A stretch of 54,092 nt of DNA from G963674665 sp964609625 (GTDB taxonomy: Bacteria; Desulfobacterota; Desulfovibrionia; Desulfovibrionales; Desulfovibrionaceae). Each line of letters opens with the position of its first letter. The first letter of the stretch is position 1. Of this stretch, positions 9,667 through 17,670 are shown one piece after another. A model generated the notes under the pieces. The model saw nothing but the letters and a program-made list of their open reading frames with translations, did not search any database and had not been told where the DNA came from. Made by a program: the position numbers and the translations under genes. The stretch is from the NCBI GenBank assembly GCA_964609625.1, contig CAZSRS010000027.1, positions 1 to 54,092 of the forward strand. Direction: 5' to 3'.

Positions 9667-11595
9667 ATGAACTTGCATCAGGAGCTTGCCGGCGAAATAC
9701 GGCCGCGATGCGCTGAACGCGGTAAGAGCGCGGACCGGCCGTTGATTTTACTGACCATCGATGACCGGGAGATAACTGTACCCGCCGGGACGACAATCCT
9801 TGAAGCCGCCCGGCAGCTGGGTATCCGCATCCCCACACTGTGCCATCATGACGACCTGAAGGTGGACGGCGTCTGCCGCTTGTGCGTGGTGGAAGTGGAG
9901 GGGCAGCGCACGCTGCAGGCGTCGTGCGCCTTTCCCATAACCCAGCCGCTCACGGTCAGGACCTCCACCCCGCAAATCCGCAGGGCGCGCAGGACCATTC
10001 TCGACCTGATGCTCTCCGATCACTGCGGGGAGTGCACCAGTTGCTTCCGGAACATGAACTGCGAATTGCAGGCACTGGCCAGGGAATACGGCGTGGACAC
10101 ACCACATTTCCAACCTGCCGCGCACGCCGCTGCATCCATCGATGCGTCGAGTTGGTCAATTGTGCGGGATATGGGCAAATGCGTCATGTGCCGCCGCTGC
10201 GTGCGGGCCTGCAACGAGATGCAGGGGATAGGCGCCATCGGTATCGTTGGCCGTGGCCATACGACCCGCGTGTCCACCTATCTGGACATGCCCCTCGCGG
10301 ACGTGGCCTGCATCAACTGCGGTCAATGCGTCAACGTCTGCCCCACGGGCGCCCTGCGCGCCAGGGACTTCAGGAACGAGGTTTGGGCGGCCATCGATGA
10401 TCCGCGCAAGCATGTGGTCATTCAGACCGCGCCCAGCCCTCGCGCGGCCATGGGCGAGGAGTTCGGCATGGAGCCCGGCGTGCCCCTCACCTGGGAGCTG
10501 AACACCGCGCTCAAACAGTGCGGATTCGACCGCGTGTTCGACACCAACTTTGCCGCGGACCTGACCATCATGGAGGAAGGCGCTGAACTCCTGCTACGGC
10601 TGCACGAGAATCTCGTGCAGGGCAAGAATTCGCGCCCCTTGCCCCAGTTCACTTCGTGCAGTCCGGGCTGGATCAAATACATCGAGCACCGTTATCCCGA
10701 ATACTTGCCGTATGTATCCTCGTGCAAGAGCCCGCAACAGATGTTCGGCGCGTTGATCAAGACCTGGTACGCGCAACGGAACGGGATCGACCCTGGGGAT
10801 ATCATCTCCGTTTCCCTCATGCCCTGCTCGGCCAAGAAATTCGAGTGCAACCGATCGGAGATGCGCGACAGTGGTTACCAGGATGTGGATTTCGCCCTGA
10901 CCACCCGCGAGGTTGCCCAGATGATCCGTGAAGCAGGTTTGCGTCTGCCTGGGCTTCCGCCCAGCGGTTTCGACGAGCCCTTTGGCGACGCCAGCGGTTC
11001 GGGGGTCATTTTCGGCGCTACGGGCGGAGTCATGGAGGCTGCCCTGCGTACGGTCCTGGAGGTGGTCACGGGAGCCAAGGTCGAAACATTGTTCGAGCAC
11101 GCGGATATCATTCCCTTACGCGGCTTCGAGGGAATCCGCTTCGCGGAAATCCGCATTCCCGACCAGATCGGCCCCGTGCCCCCCCTTCTTCAGCATATCG
11201 CGCGGGATTGGGAATGGCTCAGGGGTGTTACCCTCAGGGTCGCCGTCGCCCACGGAACGGCCAACGCCAAGAAGGTGATGGAAGACATCAAGGCCGGGGG
11301 CGAATGCGGCAAGTGCCACTTCATCGAGTTCATGGCCTGCCCCGGCGGTTGCCTGGGAGGAGGAGGGCAACCCACACCCGCCAACGCCGACACGCGTGCG
11401 GCCAGGGCTAGGGCCATCTACGCCGAGGATGCAACCTACGGTGAGGCGGGCAAGGTGCGCAAGAGTCATGAGAATCCCGCGGTGCTGCGTCTTTATGATG
11501 AATATCTCACGGACGGTCCGTGCGGTCGTTTGAGCCACAAGCTCTTGCACACACACTATACGTGGCGGGGATCGTTCCTGGACACGGATAGGTAG
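9667..11595 (+). CDS. [FeFe] hydrogenase catalytic subunit, NAD-linked HndD/HydA type
   Basis: Predicted 642-residue cytoplasmic enzyme that makes or oxidises H2. In order: NuoG-like [2Fe-2S] domain (C59, C70, C73, C87), His-ligated [4Fe-4S] (H119, C123, C126, C132), two [4Fe-4S] sites (C172-C182 and C215-C225), the H-cluster domain, and a fused small-subunit tail ending PCGRLSHKLLHTHY. H-cluster motifs are TSCSPGW (329-335), MPCSAKKFE and EFMACPGGCLGGGGQP. The L1 motif has Ser332 where the classic motif has a second Cys. Length and domains fit the HndD/HydA subunits of multimeric NAD(P)-linked, sometimes electron-bifurcating, enzymes. No hndB-like ferredoxin gene is present. GGGAG precedes the ATG. 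Confidence 0.94.
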   Translation: MNLHQELAGEIRPRCAERGKSADRPLILLTIDDREITVPAGTTILEAARQLGIRIPTLCHHDDLKVDGVCRLCVVEVEGQRTLQASCAFPITQPLTVRTSTPQIRRARRTILDLMLSDHCGECTSCFRNMNCELQALAREYGVDTPHFQPAAHAAASIDASSWSIVRDMGKCVMCRRCVRACNEMQGIGAIGIVGRGHTTRVSTYLDMPLADVACINCGQCVNVCPTGALRARDFRNEVWAAIDDPRKHVVIQTAPSPRAAMGEEFGMEPGVPLTWELNTALKQCGFDRVFDTNFAADLTIMEEGAELLLRLHENLVQGKNSRPLPQFTSCSPGWIKYIEHRYPEYLPYVSSCKSPQQMFGALIKTWYAQRNGIDPGDIISVSLMPCSAKKFECNRSEMRDSGYQDVDFALTTREVAQMIREAGLRLPGLPPSGFDEPFGDASGSGVIFGATGGVMEAALRTVLEVVTGAKVETLFEHADIIPLRGFEGIRFAEIRIPDQIGPVPPLLQHIARDWEWLRGVTLRVAVAHGTANAKKVMEDIKAGGECGKCHFIEFMACPGGCLGGGGQPTPANADTRAARARAIYAEDATYGEAGKVRKSHENPAVLRLYDEYLTDGPCGRLSHKLLHTHYTWRGSFLDTDR

Positions 11596-11919
11596 GGCGT
11601 GACCGGACAGCGTTTCCCGCATGGGCGTGCCCCCCGATAGTGGAGTATGCCGGGGGCCGATGGCGCGGGAGGATAACGTGAGCGAGGTGGTATACGTTCA
11701 CGACAGGACTTTTCGGTACAGGTGGCAGGGAAGGGCAGGGCGGGCTTTTCGTTTGCGACCGCGCTGTCCCATTGACGCAGGGTATGTGATGCCGGTTTTG
11801 ATACCTGTTTTTGCATTGATGTTGGCAAGCAAATGCGGACAAACAGGGACGCTGTCTGCTGCTATTTGCCTGTTTTTTCAGGGATTATGGACTTCGATGG
11901 ACTATCGTGGATTGTGATT
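11596..11919. other. Gene-free interval between the hydrogenase and tRNA-Ser
   Basis: About 320 bases downstream of both the hydrogenase operon and the tRNA. Short open frames here have no family resemblance. I see no clear terminator; a GC-rich inverted repeat (GCCCCC near 11629, GGGGGC near 11653) lacks a T-run. Confidence 0.5.
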
Positions 11920-12013
11920 TGGCGGAGAGGGTGGGATTCGAACCCACGTGCCGGTTACTCACCGACAACCCGATTTCGAGTCGGGCCCGTTACGGCCGCT
12001 TCGGTACCTCTCC
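11920..12013 (-). tRNA. tRNA-Ser (anticodon CGA)
   Basis: On the minus strand the gene begins GGAGAGG at 12013 and ends CCTCTCC-G-CCA at 11920, so the 7-bp acceptor stem is perfect and the 3' CCA is encoded. The anticodon stem is CCCGA/TCGGG with loop CTCGAAA, giving anticodon CGA for UCG serine codons. A long variable arm (TTGTCGGTGAGTAACCGGCA region) marks it as a class II tRNA, and the T arm GTGGGTTCGAATCCCAC is canonical. Total length 94 with CCA. Confidence 0.97.
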
Positions 12014-12044
12014 GCGTTGCCATTGCGGCTTGGTGTAAACAACT

Positions 12045-12073
12045 ATTATGCCAAAAATAGACATGATTGGCAA
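12045..12073 (-). promoter_or_regulatory. Sigma-70 type promoter of tRNA-Ser
   Basis: Minus strand TTGCCA (12073-12068), a 17-base spacer and CATAAT (12050-12045): five of six matches to each consensus hexamer at ideal spacing. The expected start is near 12038, giving a leader of about 25 bases before the tRNA. Confidence 0.75.
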
Positions 12074-12352
12074 GTAGCATGTCGTGAATGTGTCGTGAAT
12101 GAGGTAAATACCACAAGGCTTGTCGATTTAGTAAGGCGTTCTCGCTCGTTTGGCACGGAATCGTCACTCATGGTCACGAACGGCGCGTTGGAATCAAGTC
12201 GATACCCAACTGCCCCGTGTGTCGGATTGCACAACGCCTCGCGATCGGATCGTTCATTCTCTCAAATGATAGGCGGCAGTAGTCATTTAAAAATAGTGCG
12301 GAATAGTTCCAAAACACGTCACTTGTAACCATCGTCTTTATATCTTTTGCCG
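12074..12352. other. Gene-free interval between tRNA-Ser promoter and rsmG
   Basis: About 280 bases (340 counting from the tRNA end) with more A+T than the neighbours. It includes a short direct repeat GTCGTGAATG at about 12080-12099. I see no gene, terminator or mobile-element remnant. Confidence 0.45.
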
Positions 12353-13030
12353 TCACTCCTCCTTCTTCATTGCCCAAAGCCAACGGGAGTGCTCCCGGTC
12401 GCCTGGGGTCTGATATTCCTGTGCAACGACCAAGCGCCACCCTCCGGCGTCATGGAATCCAGGGGGCGGCTCCGAAGCCATGACCAGGACCAAGCCACCG
12501 GCACCCAGATGGGGGCGCACCAGTTCCAGGAACCTGGGCCAGGGCATGAAGGCGCGGCTCAGGGCCAGGTCCACCGGGGTCAGGGCGGAAAGGGCGTCCT
12601 CTGCCCGCCCCTCGAAGAGATGGGTGTCAAGTAGACGGAGGCGCCCCAGCACGGTGCGCAGGAACACGGCGCGTTTGCCTCGTATTTCCACTAAATGATA
12701 TTCCCCCTTGTGCCAGAGCATACGCAGGGGGATGCCGGGAAGCCCGGCGCCCGCTCCCAGGTCCAGGGTCCGGGGTGCAGGGGGCAGATCGGGCAACTGC
12801 TCCAGGAACGTGGCCAGGTGCCAGCTATCGGCGCAGAGTTCGAGCATCTTGGTCCAGGTGTCGGGGCTTACCAGGTTGATGCGGCGGTTCCACTTCTCCA
12901 ATTCGTTTAGGTACAGGGCCAGGGAGCGGGCCAGGGCCTCGTCGCAGGACAGGCCCAGGTCCTTGCATGCGGCCAGTACCCTGGCCGGTGTGGCCCCTGA
13001 AGCGGAAGCGCTTGCAACGGCGGCGTTCAT
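12353..13030 (-). CDS. rsmG: RsmG (GidB): 16S rRNA guanine-N7 methyltransferase
   Basis: Predicted 225-residue SAM-dependent methyltransferase that modifies G527 (E. coli numbering) of 16S rRNA. Family marks are LNELEKWNRRINLVS in the N-terminal helix region, the SAM motif LDLGAGAGLPGIPL, HLVEIRGKRAVFLR and the late SRAFMPWPRFLEL. Length is normal (about 210-240). The start is the ATG at 13030; its ribosome-binding site is weak. It is divergent from fabD with about 70 bases between them. Loss of this enzyme gives low-level streptomycin resistance in other bacteria; nothing here suggests loss. Confidence 0.93.
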   Translation of the reverse strand: MNAAVASASASGATPARVLAACKDLGLSCDEALARSLALYLNELEKWNRRINLVSPDTWTKMLELCADSWHLATFLEQLPDLPPAPRTLDLGAGAGLPGIPLRMLWHKGEYHLVEIRGKRAVFLRTVLGRLRLLDTHLFEGRAEDALSALTPVDLALSRAFMPWPRFLELVRPHLGAGGLVLVMASEPPPGFHDAGGWRLVVAQEYQTPGDREHSRWLWAMKKEE

Positions 13031-13099
13031 GCTCTATGAGGCGGGCCTGTCCGCCTGTTTCGGTGGGAGATCATCCTCAAGAACGAAAGGAGTCGTTTC

Positions 13100-14077
13100 A
13101 TGAATACTATGGCGACGCAGTGCGCTGTTTTGTTTCCGGGGCAGGGGTCACAGGAACCGAACATGGGGCGTGACCTGGCCGAATCGTCCAAGGAGGTCAT
13201 GGACCTCTGGAAAAAAGCCGAATCCATCACCGGAAAATCCCTGCGCGAAATCTACTGGGACGGCGACGAAGCCGCAATGGCCGAGACCAGATATTTGCAG
13301 CCGGCGCTCACGGTTGTCAACGTGGGCTTTTGGATGCACGCGGCGGCACGGCTGCGCTCCCGGCATCAGGGATTGTGTCTGGCCGGGCACAGCCTGGGGG
13401 AATTCAGCGCCCTGGCTGCGGCCGAGGTCCTGCCCGTGGCGCAGGTGCTGGAGCTGGTGGCCCTGCGCGGCCGGCTCATGGCCGAGGCCGACCCTGAAGG
13501 CGTTGGCGCCATGGCCGCGGTGCTCAAACTGACGCAGGGGGACGTGGAAGAGATCGTCCAGAGCGTGCGGGAGAACACAGGGGGGGAACTGGTGCTGGCC
13601 AACTACAACTCCCCGGTTCAATACGTGGTCAGCGGCACGAAGCTGGCCATCGACGCCGTGGAGCCCCTGGTCAAGGAGCGCAAGGGGCGTGCCGTCAGGC
13701 TGGCCGTGAGCGGCGCCTTTCACAGTCCCTTCATGCGCGAGGCTGCGGCGGAATTGAAACGCGGCATGGACAAGCTGGCCTGGAACAAGGCCCGCCACCC
13801 TGTTTTCCTGAATACCACGGCCCAGGGGGAGCGGGACGCGGATGTGATCAAACAGGAAATGGGGGTGCAGATGACCTCTTCGGTTCGTTGGATCGAGATC
13901 ATCCGCAACCAGTGGGCCGCGGGCGTCCGGCAGTGGTACGAATTGGGGCCCAAGCAAGTGTTGGCCAAGTTGTTGGGGGCAAATCTCAAGGATGTGGCGT
14001 GTGAGCAGAGCCCCTGGGAGGTGCGGAACGTGGGCAGTTTGGCTGCGCTGCAGGCCCTGGAACACGAGGTGGAGTGA
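13100..14077 (+). CDS. fabD: Malonyl-CoA:ACP transacylase FabD
   Basis: Predicted 325-residue enzyme that loads malonate from CoA onto acyl carrier protein for fatty acid synthesis. Seen: FPGQGSQ near the N-terminus, nucleophile S98 in GHSLGEFSA, R123 for the malonyl carboxylate, and H208 in GAFHSPFM. AAAGGAG lies 7 bases before the ATG at 13100. It is a stand-alone copy, not beside fabH, fabG or acpP, followed by argS after 93 bases that contain a likely separate promoter. Confidence 0.93.
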   Translation: MNTMATQCAVLFPGQGSQEPNMGRDLAESSKEVMDLWKKAESITGKSLREIYWDGDEAAMAETRYLQPALTVVNVGFWMHAAARLRSRHQGLCLAGHSLGEFSALAAAEVLPVAQVLELVALRGRLMAEADPEGVGAMAAVLKLTQGDVEEIVQSVRENTGGELVLANYNSPVQYVVSGTKLAIDAVEPLVKERKGRAVRLAVSGAFHSPFMREAAAELKRGMDKLAWNKARHPVFLNTTAQGERDADVIKQEMGVQMTSSVRWIEIIRNQWAAGVRQWYELGPKQVLAKLLGANLKDVACEQSPWEVRNVGSLAALQALEHEVE

Positions 14078-14116
14078 AATATTTACGGAAAATGAGCGAT
14101 TCTCGACACTTTCCTC

Positions 14117-14145
14117 TTGTCTTTTTTCTAGACTAATTCTAACAT
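14117..14145 (+). promoter_or_regulatory. Probable promoter of argS
   Basis: TTGTCT (14117-14122), a 17-base spacer, then TAACAT (14140-14145). Each hexamer matches consensus at four of six. The AT-rich stretch stands out between two GC-rich genes and leaves a leader of about 20 bases. Confidence 0.45.
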
Positions 14146-14170
14146 TCTTGCGTATCAAGGAACAAGCACC

Positions 14171-15835
14171 ATGCGCGCAGAAGAATACATAGAGCGGCTC
14201 TTGCGGGACATCTTGCAGGAAAAGGGATTGCAATGGCCGGATAAGACGGTGATCGAGCCGCCTCGGGAAAGGCGTTTCGGCGACGTGGCCTGCAATGTGG
14301 CCCTGGTGGCGGCGGGACAGGCCGGGTGCAAGCCCCGTGACCTGGCCTCGGAGCTGTCCACCCTGGCCCTGCAGCGCGGTGAGGTATTGGAGAAGGTGGA
14401 AACCGCTGGTCCGGGGTTCCTCAACTTCACCTTCAAGCCTCTTTTCTGGCAGCGGACGGTCAACGAGGTCCTGGAGAAGGCCGAGGATTTCGGCAGGCGC
14501 GACGTGGGCAGGGGGCGCCGCGTGCAGGTGGAATATGTCTCGGCCAATCCCACCGGCCCCTTGCACGTGGGGCACGGCCGTGGCGCAGCACTGGGCGACA
14601 GCCTGGCCAGAATTTTGCGTTTCGCCGGCTATGATGTAGGCACGGAATACTACATCAACGACGCCGGCCGGCAGATGCTCATGCTCGGCACCTCGGTGTT
14701 GGCGCGATGCAAACAGCAGCGTGGGCTGGCCGTGGACTTCCCGGAGGACGGATACCAGGGCGACTACATCAACGACATCGCCGCCGACATCCTGCGTGAA
14801 CGCCCCGACCTTCTGGATACGCTGTCCGATGAGCAGGCCCTGGCCTTCTGCCAGGAGCGCGCCGTGGCGGAGATCATGGCCGGCATCCAGGCCGACCTGC
14901 GCGCCTTTTCCGTGGAGCATCAGGTGTGGTTCTCGGAAAAGAGCCTGGTGGAGGTAGGGGCGGTGGAAAAAACTCTCGCCGGACTCCAGGAACGAGGCTT
15001 GGCCTTTGAGCAGGACGGCGCCCTGTGGTTCAAGAGCACAACGTACGGTGACGACAAGGACCGGGTATTGCGTAAGTCCAATGGGTATCTCACCTACCTG
15101 GCCTCGGACATCACCTACCACGAGGATAAGTTCAACAGGGGATTCAGCCTGTTGGTGGACGTCTGGGGCGCGGATCATCACGGCTACGTACCTCGCCTCA
15201 AGGCGGCTGTGCAGGCACTGGGACGCGAGGCCGAAGACTTCCAGGTGGTGCTGGTGCAACTGGTGAACCTGCTGCGCGGGGGCGAGCCTGTGGCCATGTC
15301 CACCCGCTCCGGCACCTTCGAGACCCTCAAGGACGTAGTGGACGAGGTGGGGGCGGACGCGGCCAGGTTCCTGTTCCTCTCCCGCAGGAGCGACAGTCCC
15401 CTGGATTTCGACCTCGAGGTGGCCAAGCAACAGTCCATGGAGAACCCTGTCTACTACGTGCAGTACGCCCACGCCAGGATCTGCTCCCTGATGCGCAAGG
15501 CCGAGGAGCGCGGCTTGCAGCTGGAGGAGAACGCCCGGGGGGACGAGGCCGTGCTGGCCGCTTTGGACAGCGAGGAGGATATGCTCTTGCTCAAGCAGCT
15601 GACCCGCTTCGGGGATGCCATCGAGGCGGCGGCGCGAGGACTTTCACCGCATTTCGTGAGTTTTTACCTGCAGGAGCTGGCCGGTGCCGTGCACCGCTAT
15701 TATACGGTGCATCAGGTCCTGGCCGCCTCCGGGCAGGAGGTCGTGAGGGCCAGGCTTCTTCTTATGGCCGCGGCTGCGCAGGTGGTGCGCAACGGTCTGG
15801 TTCTGCTCGGCGTTTCGGCGCCGCAGGGCATGTGA
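14171..15835 (+). CDS. argS: Arginyl-tRNA synthetase
   Basis: Predicted 554-residue class Ia synthetase that charges tRNA-Arg. Seen: an N-terminal additional domain typical of ArgRS, the HIGH-type motif in SANPTGPLHVGHGRG, the PAMSTRSG-like replacement of KMSKS (VAMSTRSGTFETL), and a C-terminal anticodon-binding DALR domain (LAGAVHRYYTVHQVL). ArgRS proteins often carry this altered KMSKS. AAGGAA lies about 8 bases before the ATG. Confidence 0.96.
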   Translation: MRAEEYIERLLRDILQEKGLQWPDKTVIEPPRERRFGDVACNVALVAAGQAGCKPRDLASELSTLALQRGEVLEKVETAGPGFLNFTFKPLFWQRTVNEVLEKAEDFGRRDVGRGRRVQVEYVSANPTGPLHVGHGRGAALGDSLARILRFAGYDVGTEYYINDAGRQMLMLGTSVLARCKQQRGLAVDFPEDGYQGDYINDIAADILRERPDLLDTLSDEQALAFCQERAVAEIMAGIQADLRAFSVEHQVWFSEKSLVEVGAVEKTLAGLQERGLAFEQDGALWFKSTTYGDDKDRVLRKSNGYLTYLASDITYHEDKFNRGFSLLVDVWGADHHGYVPRLKAAVQALGREAEDFQVVLVQLVNLLRGGEPVAMSTRSGTFETLKDVVDEVGADAARFLFLSRRSDSPLDFDLEVAKQQSMENPVYYVQYAHARICSLMRKAEERGLQLEENARGDEAVLAALDSEEDMLLLKQLTRFGDAIEAAARGLSPHFVSFYLQELAGAVHRYYTVHQVLAASGQEVVRARLLLMAAAAQVVRNGLVLLGVSAPQGM

Positions 15836-15895
15836 CGCAAGCATCGCCGGTGAAGTCGTGGCCTTGATTGCGTATCAGCAATGGGGTGCAAGGCT

Positions 15896-16744
15896 ATGAA
15901 ATTCGATATCAAAAACGAAAACCTTCACGGCGAGAACACCGCGAAACGCTACAGAATCGAACTGACCATGACGGGTCTGGTGGGGGCGGGCACCGTGCTT
16001 GCCCTTGGCCTGGTCTGGGTGTTCATTTTCGGCGTGCTCGTAGGGCGCGGCTACCAGCCTGACACAGTGATTCCTGAAGTGGCCAAGGTGCTGCCGGGTG
16101 AAACCGAAACCGCTGCCGGGACTCCTACCGGAGAAAAGGTCATCGAACCCGAGGACCTGGCTTTTTACGACAGACTCAAGCAGAGCAGTACTCCCCAAGA
16201 GCGGAGTATGGTGGCCAGGCCTGTTGCCGAGAAGCCCGCGGGGAACGTCGTTACCGCCGCGATCACCCCGCAGACGACTCGAGGGCCCGAAGCATCCAAG
16301 GCGGTCCCTGCCCAGGTCGAGGAAGTGGTTCTGGAGCAGCCCGCAGTGCAGATGGCGGCAGCCACGCCTCCAGCCCTTCCGGCAGCGGCACCGGCTGCGA
16401 CCAAGCCGACGGAAATCCCCACTTCGACGCAACAGACCGCGGCTTCCGTGCCCAACTCCCAGGATCTTTCCGGTGAGGACGTCTCCGACCAGACCCGCTA
16501 CGATTACGTCTACCAGGTGGCTTCCCTCAGTGAACCACAGGCTGCCTTGCGCTTTCGCGATCAGATTCGCGGCTTGGGCCTGGGCGCCGAGGTCCGTGTT
16601 ACCCGCGGTTCGGACAAGGTCTGGCATCGCGTGGTGGTCCTGTTTCAGGGGCGTCCGATAGACACTCGGGAAATGAAGGCCAAGCTTCAGGCTATAGGCG
16701 TGGACAAACCGCTGCTGCGGTCAAAGACTCCTGTAGGAGGATAG
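15896..16744 (+). CDS. SPOR-domain membrane protein
   Basis: Predicted 282-residue bitopic inner-membrane protein. A short cytoplasmic N-terminus (to about 30) is followed by one hydrophobic helix (LVGAGTVLALGLVWVFIFGVL), a long Ala/Pro/Thr-rich periplasmic linker (about 55-195), and a C-terminal SPOR domain (YQVASLSEPQAALRFRDQIRG to the end). SPOR domains bind denuded glycan strands at the division septum. I start at the ATG at 15896, preceded by GGGG and AAGG; an ATG five codons earlier lacks a ribosome-binding site. It follows argS by 60 bases and may be cotranscribed, an arrangement I recall from related organisms but cannot check here. Confidence 0.85.
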   Translation: MKFDIKNENLHGENTAKRYRIELTMTGLVGAGTVLALGLVWVFIFGVLVGRGYQPDTVIPEVAKVLPGETETAAGTPTGEKVIEPEDLAFYDRLKQSSTPQERSMVARPVAEKPAGNVVTAAITPQTTRGPEASKAVPAQVEEVVLEQPAVQMAAATPPALPAAAPAATKPTEIPTSTQQTAASVPNSQDLSGEDVSDQTRYDYVYQVASLSEPQAALRFRDQIRGLGLGAEVRVTRGSDKVWHRVVVLFQGRPIDTREMKAKLQAIGVDKPLLRSKTPVGG

Positions 16745-16827
16745 CTGCCGTACGGGGGAACCTGATGTCCGGCAATAATCTGGGGACTGAGCACTTCTTC
16801 GAAATGTGACGGAATCCGTTTTGTTTA

Positions 16828-16866
16828 CAGGCGGCGGTCAGCGAAAGCAGGCCGCCGCCTGATTTG
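16828..16866 (+). terminator. Probable terminator of the argS-SPOR transcript
   Basis: CAGGCGGCGG (16828-16837) and CCGCCGCCTG (16852-16861) form a perfect 10-bp stem with a 14-base loop, followed by ATTTGTTG. The T-tract is short, so termination may be partial. Confidence 0.55.
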
Positions 16867-17158
16867 TTGCATCGGGTGGTTACTGATATTGCGCGGCAAA
16901 TCCCTTCCTGGCGTATGATTTGAATGAGAAAGACACTCGATTCCGACTCAGAAACGGTAGTAACGATATTTCGGCATTATCCCCGTTTCGGCAGCAATCT
17001 TCACGAAGTCTCACGAAATATGCACAGGCAGGAAATCCGAACCTGTACTGGCACTAAAATTCCGTGAATCCAAGGGAACACTATAATGTATAATATTAGC
17101 GCACGTTTACGGTGGGATCCTCATGAAATTGCCATGGGGCCGGTAACGTTCTTCACTT

Positions 17159-17175
17159 TGGCAAGGTTTATGCTT
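17159..17175 (+). promoter_or_regulatory. Sigma-54 type promoter
   Basis: TTGGCAAGGTTTATGCTT has the GG and GC dinucleotides separated by exactly 10 bases, and matches TGGCACG-N4-TTGCT with two differences. It sits about 120 bases before the start of the His/Pro-rich gene and no other gene begins nearby. Confidence 0.5.
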
Positions 17176-17292
17176 TAGTGAAGTGCAATGGCAACGAGTG
17201 GAGCAGAGGAACATCGCCACTGCGAGTTTCCCTGGACGCGACAAGCCACTCCAAGCAGCAAAGATGACTTATAAAATGTTGAGGATACGATC

Positions 17293-17562
17293 ATGAGAAT
17301 TCTTCCCTTTTTCCTGGCACTGGCACTGTTGATCGGCGGACAGGTTAGCATGGTTGAAGCGGCTCCGCCGCATCCCCCGCACCACCACCATCATCACGGA
17401 CCAAACTGGGGCGTTCCCGCGGCCATCGCTGGCTTGGCGTTGCTGACTCCGCTGCTCTACGGACCACCGCCCCCACCTCCGCCTCCGCCTCACTGGGGGC
17501 CTCCTCCTCCGCCGCCTCCGTATCCCTGGGGTCCGCCTCCTCCGCCCCCGCCGCACTGGTAG
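17293..17562 (+). CDS. Secreted His/Pro-rich mini-protein
   Basis: Predicted 89-residue protein. Residues 1-24 are a signal peptide with a cleavage site near MVEAA. Then comes a block with six consecutive histidines (PPHPPHHHHHHG), a hydrophobic stretch (VPAAIAGLALLTPLLYG), and three imperfect repeats of the form G-P(7 to 9)-H/Y-W or similar, ending in PHW. I do not recognise a family. The His block suggests metal binding outside the cytoplasm, and the Pro runs would need elongation factor P for translation. GAGG is about 9 bases upstream of the ATG. It is a single-gene unit with its own promoter and terminator. Confidence 0.7.
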   Translation: MRILPFFLALALLIGGQVSMVEAAPPHPPHHHHHHGPNWGVPAAIAGLALLTPLLYGPPPPPPPPPHWGPPPPPPPYPWGPPPPPPPHW

Positions 17563-17606
17563 GAGGCGAGGATAAGCGAGAAGATCGGCTGGCTTGAGCT
17601 GAGTAT

Positions 17607-17640
17607 GGAACAGGGCGCGGCATACACCGCGCCCTGTTCC
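17607..17640. terminator. Bidirectional terminator between the mini-protein and the Cache kinase
   Basis: Perfect 14-bp arms GGAACAGGGCGCGG and CCGCGCCCTGTTCC around a 6-base loop (CATACA), with TATTTATG beyond on the plus strand. It lies between convergent genes and can serve both. Confidence 0.8.
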
Positions 17641-17670
17641 TATTTATGCGCCCGTCAGGGCGCACCCACT

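Larger units (their letters stand above)
16745..17292. other. Regulatory interval between the SPOR gene and the His/Pro-rich gene
   Basis: About 550 bases without a gene. It contains a GC-rich hairpin (16828-16861), a TTTCGGCA direct repeat near 16970-16992, an AT-rich TATAATGTATAATATTAG patch around 17085-17100, and a sigma-54-type promoter at 17159-17175. The direct repeat and its distance of roughly 170-190 bases before that promoter would suit an activator site, though this is inference. Confidence 0.5.

Noticed and set aside
13148..15472. A 774-codon open frame on the minus strand opposite fabD and argS
   Set aside because: It is a shadow of two clear genes on the other strand; GC-rich codon use removes stops from this frame. 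The translation is rich in His, Gly, Arg and Gln without domains.
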